56,660 bases of DNA. Source: Hormoscilla sp. GUM202. Lineage in GTDB: Bacteria; Cyanobacteriota; Cyanobacteriia; Cyanobacteriales; Desertifilaceae. Under the pieces are notes generated by a model. The model saw only the letters and a list, made by a program, of their open reading frames with translations. It searched no databases and had not been told where the DNA came from. Position numbers and translations under genes: made by a program. Below are positions 1 to 7,644 of this stretch, in pieces; the stretch's first letter is position 1; every line of letters starts with the position of its first letter. Location: NCBI GenBank assembly GCA_005518205.2, contig RFFC02000042.1, forward strand, positions 1 through 56,660. The letters are read 5' to 3'.

Positions 1-792
1 GCTGCCTTCACCATTCTCGGGGACCAACTGCAAATCAAAAGTTCCCCAGACTTTGAAACTCAGTCGAGTTACAGCATCCGAGTGAGAACAGAAGATGGTG
101 GGCTGAGTTACTCGGAGAATTTCACCATTAACATCAACGACGTTAATGAAAACCCCACCGACCTCAACCTCAGCAACAATAACAACAATTTCCTGCAACT
201 GGAATTTGCCAACAGTAGTATAACGCAGGAGTTTCAGCTACAGAACACTCACATAGCCACCGACAGCAATGGTAATGCGTGGATTACAGGAACTTCCAAC
301 AACAGCATCGACATCGACCGAGACGGCAACAATGATTTGACCAGTAATGGCAATCAAGATAGCTATGTAGCCAAGTTCGACCGCAATGGGGATTTGGTCA
401 AAGCCTTAAATATCGGTGGTAGCAGTCGTGACTATGGCAGTGGCATAGCCACCGACAGCAATGGTAATGTGTGGGCTACAGGATATTTCAACGGCAACAT
501 CGACATCGACGGCGACGGCAACAATGATTTGACCAGTAATGGCGGTAATGATAGCTATGTAGCCAAGTTCGACCGCAATGGTGATTTGGTCAAAGCCTTA
601 AATATCGGCGGTAGCAGTCGTGACATTGGCTATAGCATAGCCACCGACAGCAATGGTAATGCGTGGGCTACAGGAGAGTTCCAGGGCAACATCGACATCG
701 ACGGCGACGGCAATAATGATTTAACCAGTAATGGCTTTTATGAGAGCAAGTTCAGGATGCTAGGTATATTAGAGAATTGGCAGAAAATTTAG
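1..792 (+). CDS. Cadherin-like / SBBP-repeat protein, C-terminal part (5' partial)
   Basis: The reading frame is open from the first base, so the start lies outside the window. About 50 residues at the left end look like the end of a cadherin domain: an LQIKSS strand, FETQSSYSI, then the INDVNENPTDL linker. They are followed by three copies of an SBBP-type beta-propeller repeat of about 60 residues, with signatures ATDSNGN, GNIDIDGDGNNDLTSNG and SYVAKFDRNGD. Such proteins are usually large secreted or surface adhesins; that role is inferred. The third repeat breaks off after SNGFYESKF, followed by 12 unrelated residues and a stop. The gene was therefore probably truncated here by a deletion or frameshift, and the next gene starts in another frame within the last 16 bases. 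Confidence 0.8.
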   Translation, partial: AAFTILGDQLQIKSSPDFETQSSYSIRVRTEDGGLSYSENFTININDVNENPTDLNLSNNNNNFLQLEFANSSITQEFQLQNTHIATDSNGNAWITGTSNNSIDIDRDGNNDLTSNGNQDSYVAKFDRNGDLVKALNIGGSSRDYGSGIATDSNGNVWATGYFNGNIDIDGDGNNDLTSNGGNDSYVAKFDRNGDLVKALNIGGSSRDIGYSIATDSNGNAWATGEFQGNIDIDGDGNNDLTSNGFYESKFRMLGILENWQKI

Positions 793-1466
793 TCAAAAAT
801 CAAGGTGCTGGTCAAGCTCAGCTGGCAATTGAGACTAGAAAAAAACATCTTGATTCTTTCCTGGAAAAACTTGCAGTGTCAAATCATGGCGATATTGTTG
901 TGATTCCAGATGACAGAAAAGCCAACATATCTGATAGACAACAGCATCAGCCTTTATCTAAAACAACAGTGGCAAATTATTGGAAAGTAACGACTGTTGA
1001 TGGTCAAACTCTGTATATCACCAAGCTGTCACGCCAGAAAAATGAAATGAAGGATGAATCTCATGCGGTCAGCGAATTCCCGCATGAGATAGATATAAAA
1101 CCGGTTAATGTCTGTCAAATGACGGTTAAATTACCGGTTGTTAACCTAGAAAAAGCACGGTTTTTTTATGAAAGGGTTTTAGGACTAAAAGTTGAAAAGG
1201 AATCAAAGGCTTTGGTGAGATGCGATCGCATTGTCTTAAAGCAATTAAATAATCTCAAAAGCAGCGAAGTACCGAGTAATACTCCAGAGAGGAATGCTAC
1301 TATCTGCTTGGAAATCAAATTATTAGAGCCAGCTTACAATAATGCGGTCCAATTTGGAGTAAAAATTTTGCAGCAGATTTCTTCTAAACAGGGAAGGCGA
1401 TTTTTTAGATGCCTCGATCCAGATGGTAACCCAGTTGAGATCTATCAGGCAAAAATGGATTTTTAG
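777..1466 (+). CDS. VOC (glyoxalase/bleomycin-resistance fold) domain protein
   Basis: The last ~120 residues form a vicinal-oxygen-chelate module: TVKLPVVNLEKARFFYERVLGLKVE opens the first beta-alpha-beta unit, and CLDPDGNPVEIYQ closes the fold in the usual place. The N-terminal ~95 residues (rich in K, Q, D) are not recognised. The start is uncertain: TTG at 777 is the first plausible codon in a frame opened by TGA at 741, and it overlaps the truncated adhesin gene. The N-terminus may therefore be a remnant of another gene fused by the same rearrangement. Substrate and reaction cannot be told from sequence; family members include glyoxalases, dioxygenases and resistance proteins. Confidence 0.6.
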   Translation: MAENLVKNQGAGQAQLAIETRKKHLDSFLEKLAVSNHGDIVVIPDDRKANISDRQQHQPLSKTTVANYWKVTTVDGQTLYITKLSRQKNEMKDESHAVSEFPHEIDIKPVNVCQMTVKLPVVNLEKARFFYERVLGLKVEKESKALVRCDRIVLKQLNNLKSSEVPSNTPERNATICLEIKLLEPAYNNAVQFGVKILQQISSKQGRRFFRCLDPDGNPVEIYQAKMDF

Positions 1467-1469
1467 GCG

Positions 1470-1612
1470 TGGTCAGTGGTCTGTTCCGGAGAGGGTGCCG
1501 AGGATGATGGAGTCAGAAGGGGGACCGAAAGGCGTGTCAACTTGTACTTCTTCTACATCCTGGAGTCCATTTTGTACAGACCGCTACCGCCGATAATCCC
1601 AATCTTTGCCAT
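1470..1612 (-). pseudogene. Remnant of S-methyl-5'-thioadenosine phosphorylase (mtnP)
   Basis: Reading leftwards from ATG at 1612 gives MAKIGIIGGSGLYKMD, the characteristic start of MTA phosphorylase (purine nucleoside phosphorylase fold, methionine salvage). After a frame shift near 1565 it continues LQDVEEVQVDTPFGPP and SDSIILGTLSGT, also family-typical. The homology then stops close to the end of the convergent VOC gene. Only ~45 of ~290 residues remain, with a frameshift, so it cannot be functional. An intact copy may exist elsewhere in the genome. Confidence 0.75.
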
Positions 1613-1800
1613 GAGTTTTACCTGTTGCAACATCTAGTCATTTTACCCGATCCTTTACCACATTTTTTAAAATTTGTCAATGACGATCGTCATAGGATTT
1701 TTAAGTAAGTATTACCAAGTGGATCTGCGCTCCATCACTCACAAATAGGAAAAATCACTGATACTAGAGTCATGCAGTTTTGTTATAGATAGGGTGGTTG

Positions 1801-2010
1801 ATGAAAATGCTAGCTAAACTTGATGCACCGAAAATTGAAGTCGAAAAGCTAATTGAGCGCATATTTAAGTTTCGCCAGATTACTCGCCTTGACCAAGAGT
1901 TACTGATGTCAAATCTGTTAGCGAAGGATGCTCTTAGCGATGCGGAATATCAGCTTGTTAATCGCGTGTTTGATGCTCTGCAACAGGGTCGGCTTAATGT
2001 GGTAGATTAA
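1801..2010 (+). CDS. Small conserved cyanobacterial hypothetical protein (69 aa)
   Basis: Short, acidic, predicted helical protein beginning MKMLAKLDAPKIEVEKL, with the segment RQITRLDQELLMSNLLAKD and ending DALQQGRLNVVD. I recall similar ~65-75 residue proteins with the pattern ITRxDQxxLM and a C-terminal VFDALQxGxxxVVD as common in cyanobacteria; no function is known to me. An in-frame TTG lies directly upstream, but ATG at 1801 is the better start. It stands alone, with HIP1 sites downstream. Confidence 0.6.
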   Translation: MKMLAKLDAPKIEVEKLIERIFKFRQITRLDQELLMSNLLAKDALSDAEYQLVNRVFDALQQGRLNVVD

Positions 2011-2128
2011 AAAACAAGTGTTATGGACTATAGAGGCGATCGCACTAACTCCCCTCATGTGCGATCGCAGTTTTGTTTAATGGGAAATATGGGAAATGTA
2101 AAATTGCGATATGAACGTGAATAAATAA

Positions 2129-2959
2129 TCAACAATTCTCAATTCCCAATTCCCAATTCTCATCTCGCAGCAACCAAAAACCACTGTAAGTCATCCCGGA
2201 ATTATCTGGTTGCACTAGCAAAAAGTGCAATCCTCGAGTTTGCGATTGTAGACGCTGTTGGAACGCTTTACCCGCTGCTGCTACATCTGCATCCTCAAAG
2301 GTAACCATTACCCAGCGATCGACTAACCCCGCTTCTAATATTAACCCATCAGGGGCTCCAGAAATATAATTCAGCGCTACAGGTCGGACATTTTTTATCC
2401 AACGGGCTAATTTCATTGACTGACGCCCTCCATCTATTATTACTCCTGGTACCGGAATTGTCGATCGCAAGCCTAAGGCGATCGGGTGCATAAATTCGGG
2501 CATCTCTAGTATGGGAATGGGACGTGAAGCAAAGGCATCTACTAAGTCTCCTGCTGGTAGGGTAGCAAAACGCCAGGCTTCCCCCCAAAGTTTTTCTGGC
2601 AATGGCAATGGTGGCGGTTTATCTATTGCTAAAGGATTATATCCCGGTTCGAGAGACGATCGAGCTTGCAACCATTGCTTTAATGCGGTAGTGCGTCGAG
2701 TCGCTTCCACCTTGATTCCCAACTGCTGTCCCGCTGTTGCCAACAAATTCAGAGTCTGAGGACGGAACACCTGGATTATATCTGGCAACCCGGTTTTTTG
2801 CAACTGTTCTATTAGCCAGTTCGCGCTTACTTCTGATTGCGGACAGGTCGCTTCATAGGTGAAACTTAACGTGCGATCGCACATCAGTAACTGCCACAGG
2901 GGTTGGGCCGCTGCATCCTGCTTTGGGACTCGATAAAAATCTGCCTGCCAGACGATCAT
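2129..2959 (-). CDS. Tab2/Atab2 family RNA-binding protein
   Basis: Matches the Tab2/Atab2 (DUF1092) family: the opening MIVWQADFYRVP, the DIIQVFRPQTLNLL block, the LGLRSTIPVPGVIIDGGRQS core and the terminal LHFLLVQPDNSGMTYSGFWLL are all diagnostic. In algae and plants the family binds RNA and supports translation of photosystem I psaB mRNA; cyanobacterial members are presumed to act in photosystem biogenesis. I use ATG at 2959, where the conserved N-terminus begins, rather than GTG at 2974. The last residues (ELGIENC) are read from low-complexity caattccc repeats, so the natural stop may have been altered. 276 residues, close to family length. Confidence 0.85.
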   Translation of the reverse strand: MIVWQADFYRVPKQDAAAQPLWQLLMCDRTLSFTYEATCPQSEVSANWLIEQLQKTGLPDIIQVFRPQTLNLLATAGQQLGIKVEATRRTTALKQWLQARSSLEPGYNPLAIDKPPPLPLPEKLWGEAWRFATLPAGDLVDAFASRPIPILEMPEFMHPIALGLRSTIPVPGVIIDGGRQSMKLARWIKNVRPVALNYISGAPDGLILEAGLVDRWVMVTFEDADVAAAGKAFQQRLQSQTRGLHFLLVQPDNSGMTYSGFWLLRDENWELGIENC

Positions 2960-3137
2960 TGCTTTAATTTTCACTCAGATGGGTTCATTACTTCGTGTTT
3001 TACCCTCGTTCCTTGGCTCTGCCAGGGAACGCGCTCTTGAGGCGGAGCCTCTAGTTGAGAATGGTGCAAGATATGAGTTTTAACCGACTAATATAGCGTT
3101 TCTCAAATTAATGTGGTACAGCACAATCGCCTAGAAG

Positions 3138-3373
3138 TCATTGCGAGGGGGGGGAGACTAGCGAGTAACTTATGCGAAATAGAGTTACCCCCCCGAAGCA
3201 ATCTCCGACAGCAGATCGCACTAATCTGAGAAGTGCTAGATAGCGTTTCTCAAATTGATGTAGTACAAAAAAATCGCCTACCGATGTCTCCACGATATCT
3301 CTTGTGTGCCGAGTCCCCTGGGACAAGAGCACAACAAGAGATATCGAAGAACACAGCCCCCCCCTCGCAATGA
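3138..3373. repeat. MITE-like element with inverted GTCATTGCGAG ends
   Basis: The left end reads gtcattgcgagggggggg, and the right end carries the same motif inverted (ccccccctcgcaatgac). Between them are an internal gaagcaatctc motif, two copies of a ~40-bp block beginning tagcgtttctcaaatt (one at ~3090 just outside, one at ~3240), and a hairpin built from CGATATCTCTTG / CAAGAGATATCG. No protein is encoded. A shorter relative (GTCATTGCGAG ... GAAGCAATCTC) lies at 17012-17079. The pair CATTGCGAG/GAAGCAATC is a dispersed motif I know from several bacterial genomes. Confidence 0.6.
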
Positions 3374-3502
3374 CAAATAAAATGCAAAACCTTGAAGTAT
3401 TGTCTCGGCACCCGGCTATCAACTACAAGTGAGCGCGGTTCAGCGCGGTTCTACCTGGTAATGGCCTTCGCGAGGCGATCGCCCATCTGACTGGAGGCGA
3501 AT

Positions 3503-3691
3503 GTAATCTTACATTGGGGTAAAGTAATTTTACATTGGGGTAAAGTAATCTTACATTGGGGTAAAGTAATTTTACATTGGGGTAAAGTAATTTTACATTG
3601 GGGTAAAGTAATCTTACATTGGGGTAAAGTAATTTTACATTGGGGTAAAGTAATCTTACATTGGGGTAAAGTAATCTTACATTGTAGTAAA
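3503..3691. repeat. 21-bp tandem repeat array (9 units)
   Basis: Nine contiguous units of exactly 21 bp share the core ttacattggggtaaagtaa. Only one position varies (C or T before ttacattgg, in the order C T C T T C T C C), and the last unit diverges to attgtagtaaa. There are no spacers, so this is a minisatellite and not CRISPR. The open frame on the minus strand (repeated NVRLLYP) follows from the 21-bp period and is not taken as coding. Confidence 0.9.
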
Positions 3692-4068
3692 TATGACTAG
3701 ATATGAACATCAGGAGTGACAGTTACTCTCTCCTGATGTCTTTGTTCTCACGTTCGATCTTGCGCCATTGTCGAGAACGCCTCATGGCCTGTCTTCCGTG
3801 GATCGTGGGAGCGCTACTCGCACAAAAGACGAGACACATAGGGTTCAAACCCTAAAGGCTAGAGGCTCAAGTCGGTTGAAAACCGACAAGGGGCGCATCG
3901 CTCGCTTTGGGGGAGTACTAAAAATAAGGCACGACGCTGCGGGTTAAAAATAGTTTCGGAGCGGGGTCTACCAGACCGTATGGGGATACAACTGAGTCAA
4001 CTTGAGCATACTGTCTTCACCAGTCCCCTTGTTTTTCTTTTCCCCCTCCCCCAACCTCACCGATACGT
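3692..4068. other. Non-coding stretch before the toxin-antitoxin array
   Basis: No recognisable gene. It contains a short hairpin made from aagtcggttgaaaaccgac (a palindrome family also at ~3080 and 41253) and a gggttcaaaccct palindrome that resembles a tRNA T-arm but has no matching acceptor or anticodon arm. Confidence 0.5.
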
Positions 4069-4238
4069 CATTCCTAACACAGGATCGGCAATACAATAGG
4101 CAAACTATGCGGATCGGTCCAGAGCCCTTGGGGCGGTTATGGTTCGTCGAGGGGCGAGGCGATCGTCCCAAAGAAAAAATCAAGCATCGCACGTCGAAGT
4201 TTGTGCTAGCATCAAGGAACGCGGTTACCATCACAGAA

Positions 4239-4631
4239 ATGAATATCCTCACAACTCCTACTCCGACAACCAGCGAGACCGTGACGATCGCGGTGACGGA
4301 AATCATGGGCCACAATTTATGTATTGCAAATGTTGATGGCCAAAAAGTATGCGAAGCGATCGCTGGGGCTTTGCGGTCTGGTAAGAGAGTCATTGTTTCC
4401 TTCAAAGATGGCGAAGATATTACCTCCGCTTTCTTGGCAGATGCGATCGGTCATCTGTACGCTTTATTTCCCGAAGACTTTCTCGAAGCTAACCTCAGGG
4501 CGATCGACATGGAGCCAGATGACGCGGCAGACCTATTAGATACGATTGAAGATGTCAAGGAATACCTGCAAGACCCAAAGGCATGGGAAGCAGCGGCGCG
4601 AGCCACCTTCGGAGATGACTACTATGAGTAA
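4239..4631 (+). CDS. STAS-like (DUF4325) antitoxin, unit 1
   Basis: 130-residue protein. After a ~20-residue leader it has a STAS-like alternation of strands and helices: NLCIANVDGQKVCEAIAGAL, then SGKRVIVSFKDGEDITSAFL and DAIGHLYALFPEDFLEANL, matching the DUF4325 pattern (conserved V-x-F-x-x-G/D-x-x-x-I-x-x-x-F). It overlaps the PIN gene by 8 bases, as toxin-antitoxin partners do, so it is inferred to be the antitoxin. ATG at 4239 is chosen because it is common to all three units; frames upstream differ. ATG at 4305 (MGHNLC) is an alternative. The C-terminus is acidic (FGDDYYE). Confidence 0.7.
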   Translation: MNILTTPTPTTSETVTIAVTEIMGHNLCIANVDGQKVCEAIAGALRSGKRVIVSFKDGEDITSAFLADAIGHLYALFPEDFLEANLRAIDMEPDDAADLLDTIEDVKEYLQDPKAWEAAARATFGDDYYE

Positions 4632-5091
4632 CCAAGTCATCGACATCAACAATTACAAATTTACCTCTGCTGATGCTGTATTATTTGATGCCAATGTATG
4701 GCTATACATTTATGGTCGCCAGGAAGATGTATCTCCTCGCAACCGGGCTACATACACCTTGGCACTGAGGCGGATTCGCAGCGCGAGGGGGCAGATATTC
4801 TTGGATGGTTTCGTGCTATCTGAATTCATTAATGCCTACGCTAGATTTGTTTATAACAAATTGCCAGCAGAGAGCAGACCCGCAGAGTTCAAGATATTTC
4901 GCAATAGTGCAGGCTTCAAACCAATTGCCAGAAAGATTGCCAGACAAGTTCGGAAAATTCTTCAGAAGTGCCAGCTCACAGAAACTGGGTTGGAGACCGT
5001 AGATTGGGAACCGATTTTAACTGAGTATGCCATAGGAGGTGCTGATTTTAATGATATGATGTTGGCCGAACTTTGCAAAAAAAAGGTCTGA
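4624..5091 (+). CDS. PIN-domain toxin, unit 1, frameshifted near its end
   Basis: PIN-type ribonuclease: VLFDANVWLY gives the first catalytic Asp (D22), FVLSEFINAYA the Glu (E67) and ADFNDMMLAEL the third acidic residue (D134). ATG at 4624 overlaps the antitoxin end (TATGAGTAA). Compared with unit 2, one base is missing in a run of eight A after CTTTGC (~5079-5086), so the frame stops at 5091 (155 aa). The correct frame would run to 5168 and supply THDSDF, which holds the fourth catalytic acid. As written it should be inactive unless polymerase or ribosome slippage at A8 restores the frame. Confidence 0.75.
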   Translation: MSNQVIDINNYKFTSADAVLFDANVWLYIYGRQEDVSPRNRATYTLALRRIRSARGQIFLDGFVLSEFINAYARFVYNKLPAESRPAEFKIFRNSAGFKPIARKIARQVRKILQKCQLTETGLETVDWEPILTEYAIGGADFNDMMLAELCKKKV

Positions 5092-5389
5092 AGCTGGTAA
5101 CGCACGATTCTGATTTTAAGGACGACAATTTGACAATTATTACCGCTAATCGCAAGTTACTGAACTGAGATTGCGGTCGGGGTTTGGGAGATCGCTCTCC
5201 AAAGGCGATCTCCACAGTCATTCCTAACACAGGATCGGCAATACAATGGGCAAACTATGCGGATCCGTCCAGATCCCTTGGGGCGGTTCTGGTTCGTCGA
5301 GGGGCGAGGCGATCGTCCCAAAGGAAAAAATCAAGCATCGCACGTCGAAGTTTGTGCTAGCATCAAGGAGCGCGGTTACCATCACAGAA

Positions 5390-5779
5390 ATGAATATCCT
5401 CACAACTCCTACTCCGACAACCAGCGAGACCGTGACGATCGCGGTGACGGAAATCATGGGCCACAATTTATGTATTGCAAATGTTGATGGCCAAAAAGTA
5501 TGCGAAGCGATCGCTGGGGCTTTGCGGTCTGGTAAGAGAGTCATTGTTTCCTTCAAAGATGGCGAAGATATTACCTCCGCTTTCTTGGCAGATGCGATCG
5601 GTCATCTGTACGCTTTATTTCCCGAAGACTTTCTGGAAGCTAACCTCAGGGCAATCGACATGGAGCCAGATGACGCGGCAGACCTTACATACACGGTTCG
5701 CTGGGTGAAAAAGTACCTCAAAGACCCAGAGAGATTCATCGCAGCAGCACGGGATGCTTTCGGGGATGACTATGAGTAA
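5390..5779 (+). CDS. STAS-like (DUF4325) antitoxin, unit 2
   Basis: 129 residues; the first ~99 are identical to units 1 and 3. After DAADL it switches to an unrelated-looking but similarly built tail (TVRWVKKYLKDPERFIAAARDAFGDDYE, versus LDTIEDVKEYLQDPKAWEAAARATFGDDYYE). Since the partner PIN protein differs too, the variable tail may be the toxin-binding part; that is inference. It overlaps the PIN gene by 8 bases. Confidence 0.7.
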   Translation: MNILTTPTPTTSETVTIAVTEIMGHNLCIANVDGQKVCEAIAGALRSGKRVIVSFKDGEDITSAFLADAIGHLYALFPEDFLEANLRAIDMEPDDAADLTYTVRWVKKYLKDPERFIAAARDAFGDDYE

Positions 5780-6317
5780 CCACGTTTATCGGATCGAAGA
5801 TTACAAATTTAGCAACAGTGATGAGGTGTTATTTGATGCCAATGTCTGGCTGTATATTTATGGACCAACCGGGAATAGATATCCTCGATTAAGAGCCAAA
5901 TATACTTTTGCTCTGCGACAAATTCGTAGCGTCGGGGGGCAGATATTCTTAGATGGTTTCGTGCTGTCTGAATTCATTAACGCTTATGCTCGATTTGTTT
6001 ACAACGAATGGCCATTAGCAACGAAGCCAGAGCAATTCAAGTCCTTTCGTAACAGCGATGAGTTTAAGCCAGTTGCTAAAGAAATTGTCACCAAATCCCG
6101 AAGGCTTCTCAAAAAGTGCCAGCAAACGGGCAGCGGTTTTGAATCAATTAATCTGGATCCAATTTTTAGTAAGTATGCTACAGGAGGTGCTGATTTTAAT
6201 GACATGATGTTGGCCGAACTTTGCCAAACAAAAGGTCTGAAGCTGGTAACGCACGATTCTGATTTTAAGGACGACAATTTGACAATTATTACCGCTAATC
6301 GCAAGTTACTGAACTGA
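5772..6317 (+). CDS. PIN-domain toxin, unit 2, full length
   Basis: The only intact PIN protein of the triplicated array (181 aa). Motifs: VLFDANVWLY (Asp), FVLSEFINAYA (Glu), ADFNDMMLAEL (Asp) and KLVTHDSDFKD (final Asp pair). It differs from units 1 and 3 at many positions in the middle (for example GPTGNRYPRL versus GRQEDVSPRN). It is predicted to be an RNA-cleaving toxin held by the adjacent STAS-like protein, by analogy with VapC; the target is unknown. Confidence 0.8.
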   Translation: MSNHVYRIEDYKFSNSDEVLFDANVWLYIYGPTGNRYPRLRAKYTFALRQIRSVGGQIFLDGFVLSEFINAYARFVYNEWPLATKPEQFKSFRNSDEFKPVAKEIVTKSRRLLKKCQQTGSGFESINLDPIFSKYATGGADFNDMMLAELCQTKGLKLVTHDSDFKDDNLTIITANRKLLN

Positions 6318-6538
6318 GGTTGCGGTCGTGGTTTGGGCGATCGCTCTCCAAAGGCGATCTCCACAGTCATTCCTAACACAGGATCGGCAATACAATGGGC
6401 AAACTATGCGGAGCCGTCCAGAGCCCTTGGGGTGGTTATGGTTCGTAGAGGGGCGAGGCGATCGTCCCAAAGGAAAAAATCAAGCATCGCACGTTGAAGT
6501 TTGTGCTAGCATCAAGGAACGCGGTTACCATCACAGAA

Positions 6539-6931
6539 ATGAATATCCTCACAACTCCTACTCCGACAACCAGCGAGACCGTGACGATCGCGGTGACGGA
6601 AATCATGGGCCACAATTTATGTATTGCAAATGTTGATGGCCAAAAAGTATGCGAAGCGATCGCTGGGGCTTTGCGGTCTGGTAAGAGAGTCATTGTTTCC
6701 TTCAAAGATGGCGAAGATATTACCTCCGCTTTCTTGGCAGATGCGATCGGTCATCTGTACGCTTTATTTCCCGAAGACTTTCTCGAAGCTAACCTCAGGG
6801 CGATCGACATGGAGCCAGATGACGCGGCAGACCTATTAGATACGATTGAAGATGTCAAGGAATACCTGCAAGACCCAAAGGCATGGGAAGCAGCGGCGCG
6901 AGCCACCTTCGGAGATGACTACTATGAGTAA
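6539..6931 (+). CDS. STAS-like (DUF4325) antitoxin, unit 3
   Basis: Same 130-residue sequence as unit 1 over its whole length, including the LDTIEDVKEYLQ tail. The upstream ~170 bp are also shared. Coupled by an 8-base overlap to the unit-3 PIN gene. If the unit-1 and unit-3 products are both made, dosage of this antitoxin is doubled while their PIN partners are truncated. Confidence 0.7.
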   Translation: MNILTTPTPTTSETVTIAVTEIMGHNLCIANVDGQKVCEAIAGALRSGKRVIVSFKDGEDITSAFLADAIGHLYALFPEDFLEANLRAIDMEPDDAADLLDTIEDVKEYLQDPKAWEAAARATFGDDYYE

Positions 6932-7391
6932 CCAAGTCATCGACATCAACAATTACAAATTTACCTCTGCTGATGCTGTATTATTTGATGCCAATGTATG
7001 GCTATACATTTATGGTCGCCAGGAAGATGTATCTCCTCGCAACCGGGCTACATACACCTTGGCACTGAGGCGGATTCGCAGCGCGAGGGGGCAGATATTC
7101 TTGGATGGTTTCGTGCTATCTGAATTCATTAATGCCTACGCTAGATTTGTTTATAACAAATTGCCAGCAGAGAGCAGACCCGCAGAGTTCAAGATATTTC
7201 GCAATAGTGCAGGCTTCAAACCAATTGCCAGAAAGATTGCCAGACAAGTTCGGAAAATTCTTCAGAAGTGCCAGCTCACAGAAACTGGGTTGGAGACCGT
7301 AGATTGGGAACCGATTTTAACTGAGTATGCCATAGGAGGTGCTGATTTTAATGATATGATGTTGGCCGAACTTTGCAAAAAAAAGGTCTGA
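6924..7391 (+). CDS. PIN-domain toxin, unit 3, frameshifted near its end
   Basis: Same as unit 1, including the eight-A run after CTTTGC and the premature stop (155 aa); the restored frame would end at 7468. Sharing the same deletion shows that units 1 and 3 descend from one already shifted copy, or have exchanged sequence. The first three catalytic acidic residues are present; THDSDF is lost in the zero frame. Confidence 0.75.
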   Translation: MSNQVIDINNYKFTSADAVLFDANVWLYIYGRQEDVSPRNRATYTLALRRIRSARGQIFLDGFVLSEFINAYARFVYNKLPAESRPAEFKIFRNSAGFKPIARKIARQVRKILQKCQLTETGLETVDWEPILTEYAIGGADFNDMMLAELCKKKV

Positions 7392-7644
7392 AGCTGGTAA
7401 CGCACGATTCTGATTTTAAGGACGACAATTTGACAATTATTACCGCTAATCGCAAGTTACTGAACTGAGATTGCGGTCGGGGTTTGGGCGATCGCCACAG
7501 TCATTCCTAACACAGAATCGGCAATACAATGGGCAAACTATTATGTAGCACGGTGCCATAATGGAATATAATCTCTATGCTAGAGGTTGTGTACTGGTTC
7601 ACAGAAGGATAGGTATAACTTGACTGAACTAGGGAGCTAATCTG

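Larger units (their letters stand above)
4069..7531 (+). repeat. Tandem triplication of a ~1.15-kb toxin-antitoxin unit
   Basis: The sequence cattcctaacacaggatcgg recurs at about 4069, 5219 and 6368, with a fourth, slightly altered copy at about 7501 where homology ends. Each period (about 1150, 1149 and 1133 bp) holds one STAS-like gene and one PIN gene. Units 1 and 3 are almost identical through both genes. Unit 2 is diverged in the antitoxin C-terminus and across the PIN gene. The order near-identical/diverged/near-identical suggests a second duplication or gene conversion after an older one. Confidence 0.9.

Noticed and set aside
3503-3691. Possible CRISPR array
   Set aside because: Units are contiguous 21-mers with no spacers, and no cas genes are nearby.
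3840-3870. tRNA T-arm-like gggttcaaaccct
   Set aside because: No acceptor, D or anticodon arm can be fitted; it is a simple palindrome.
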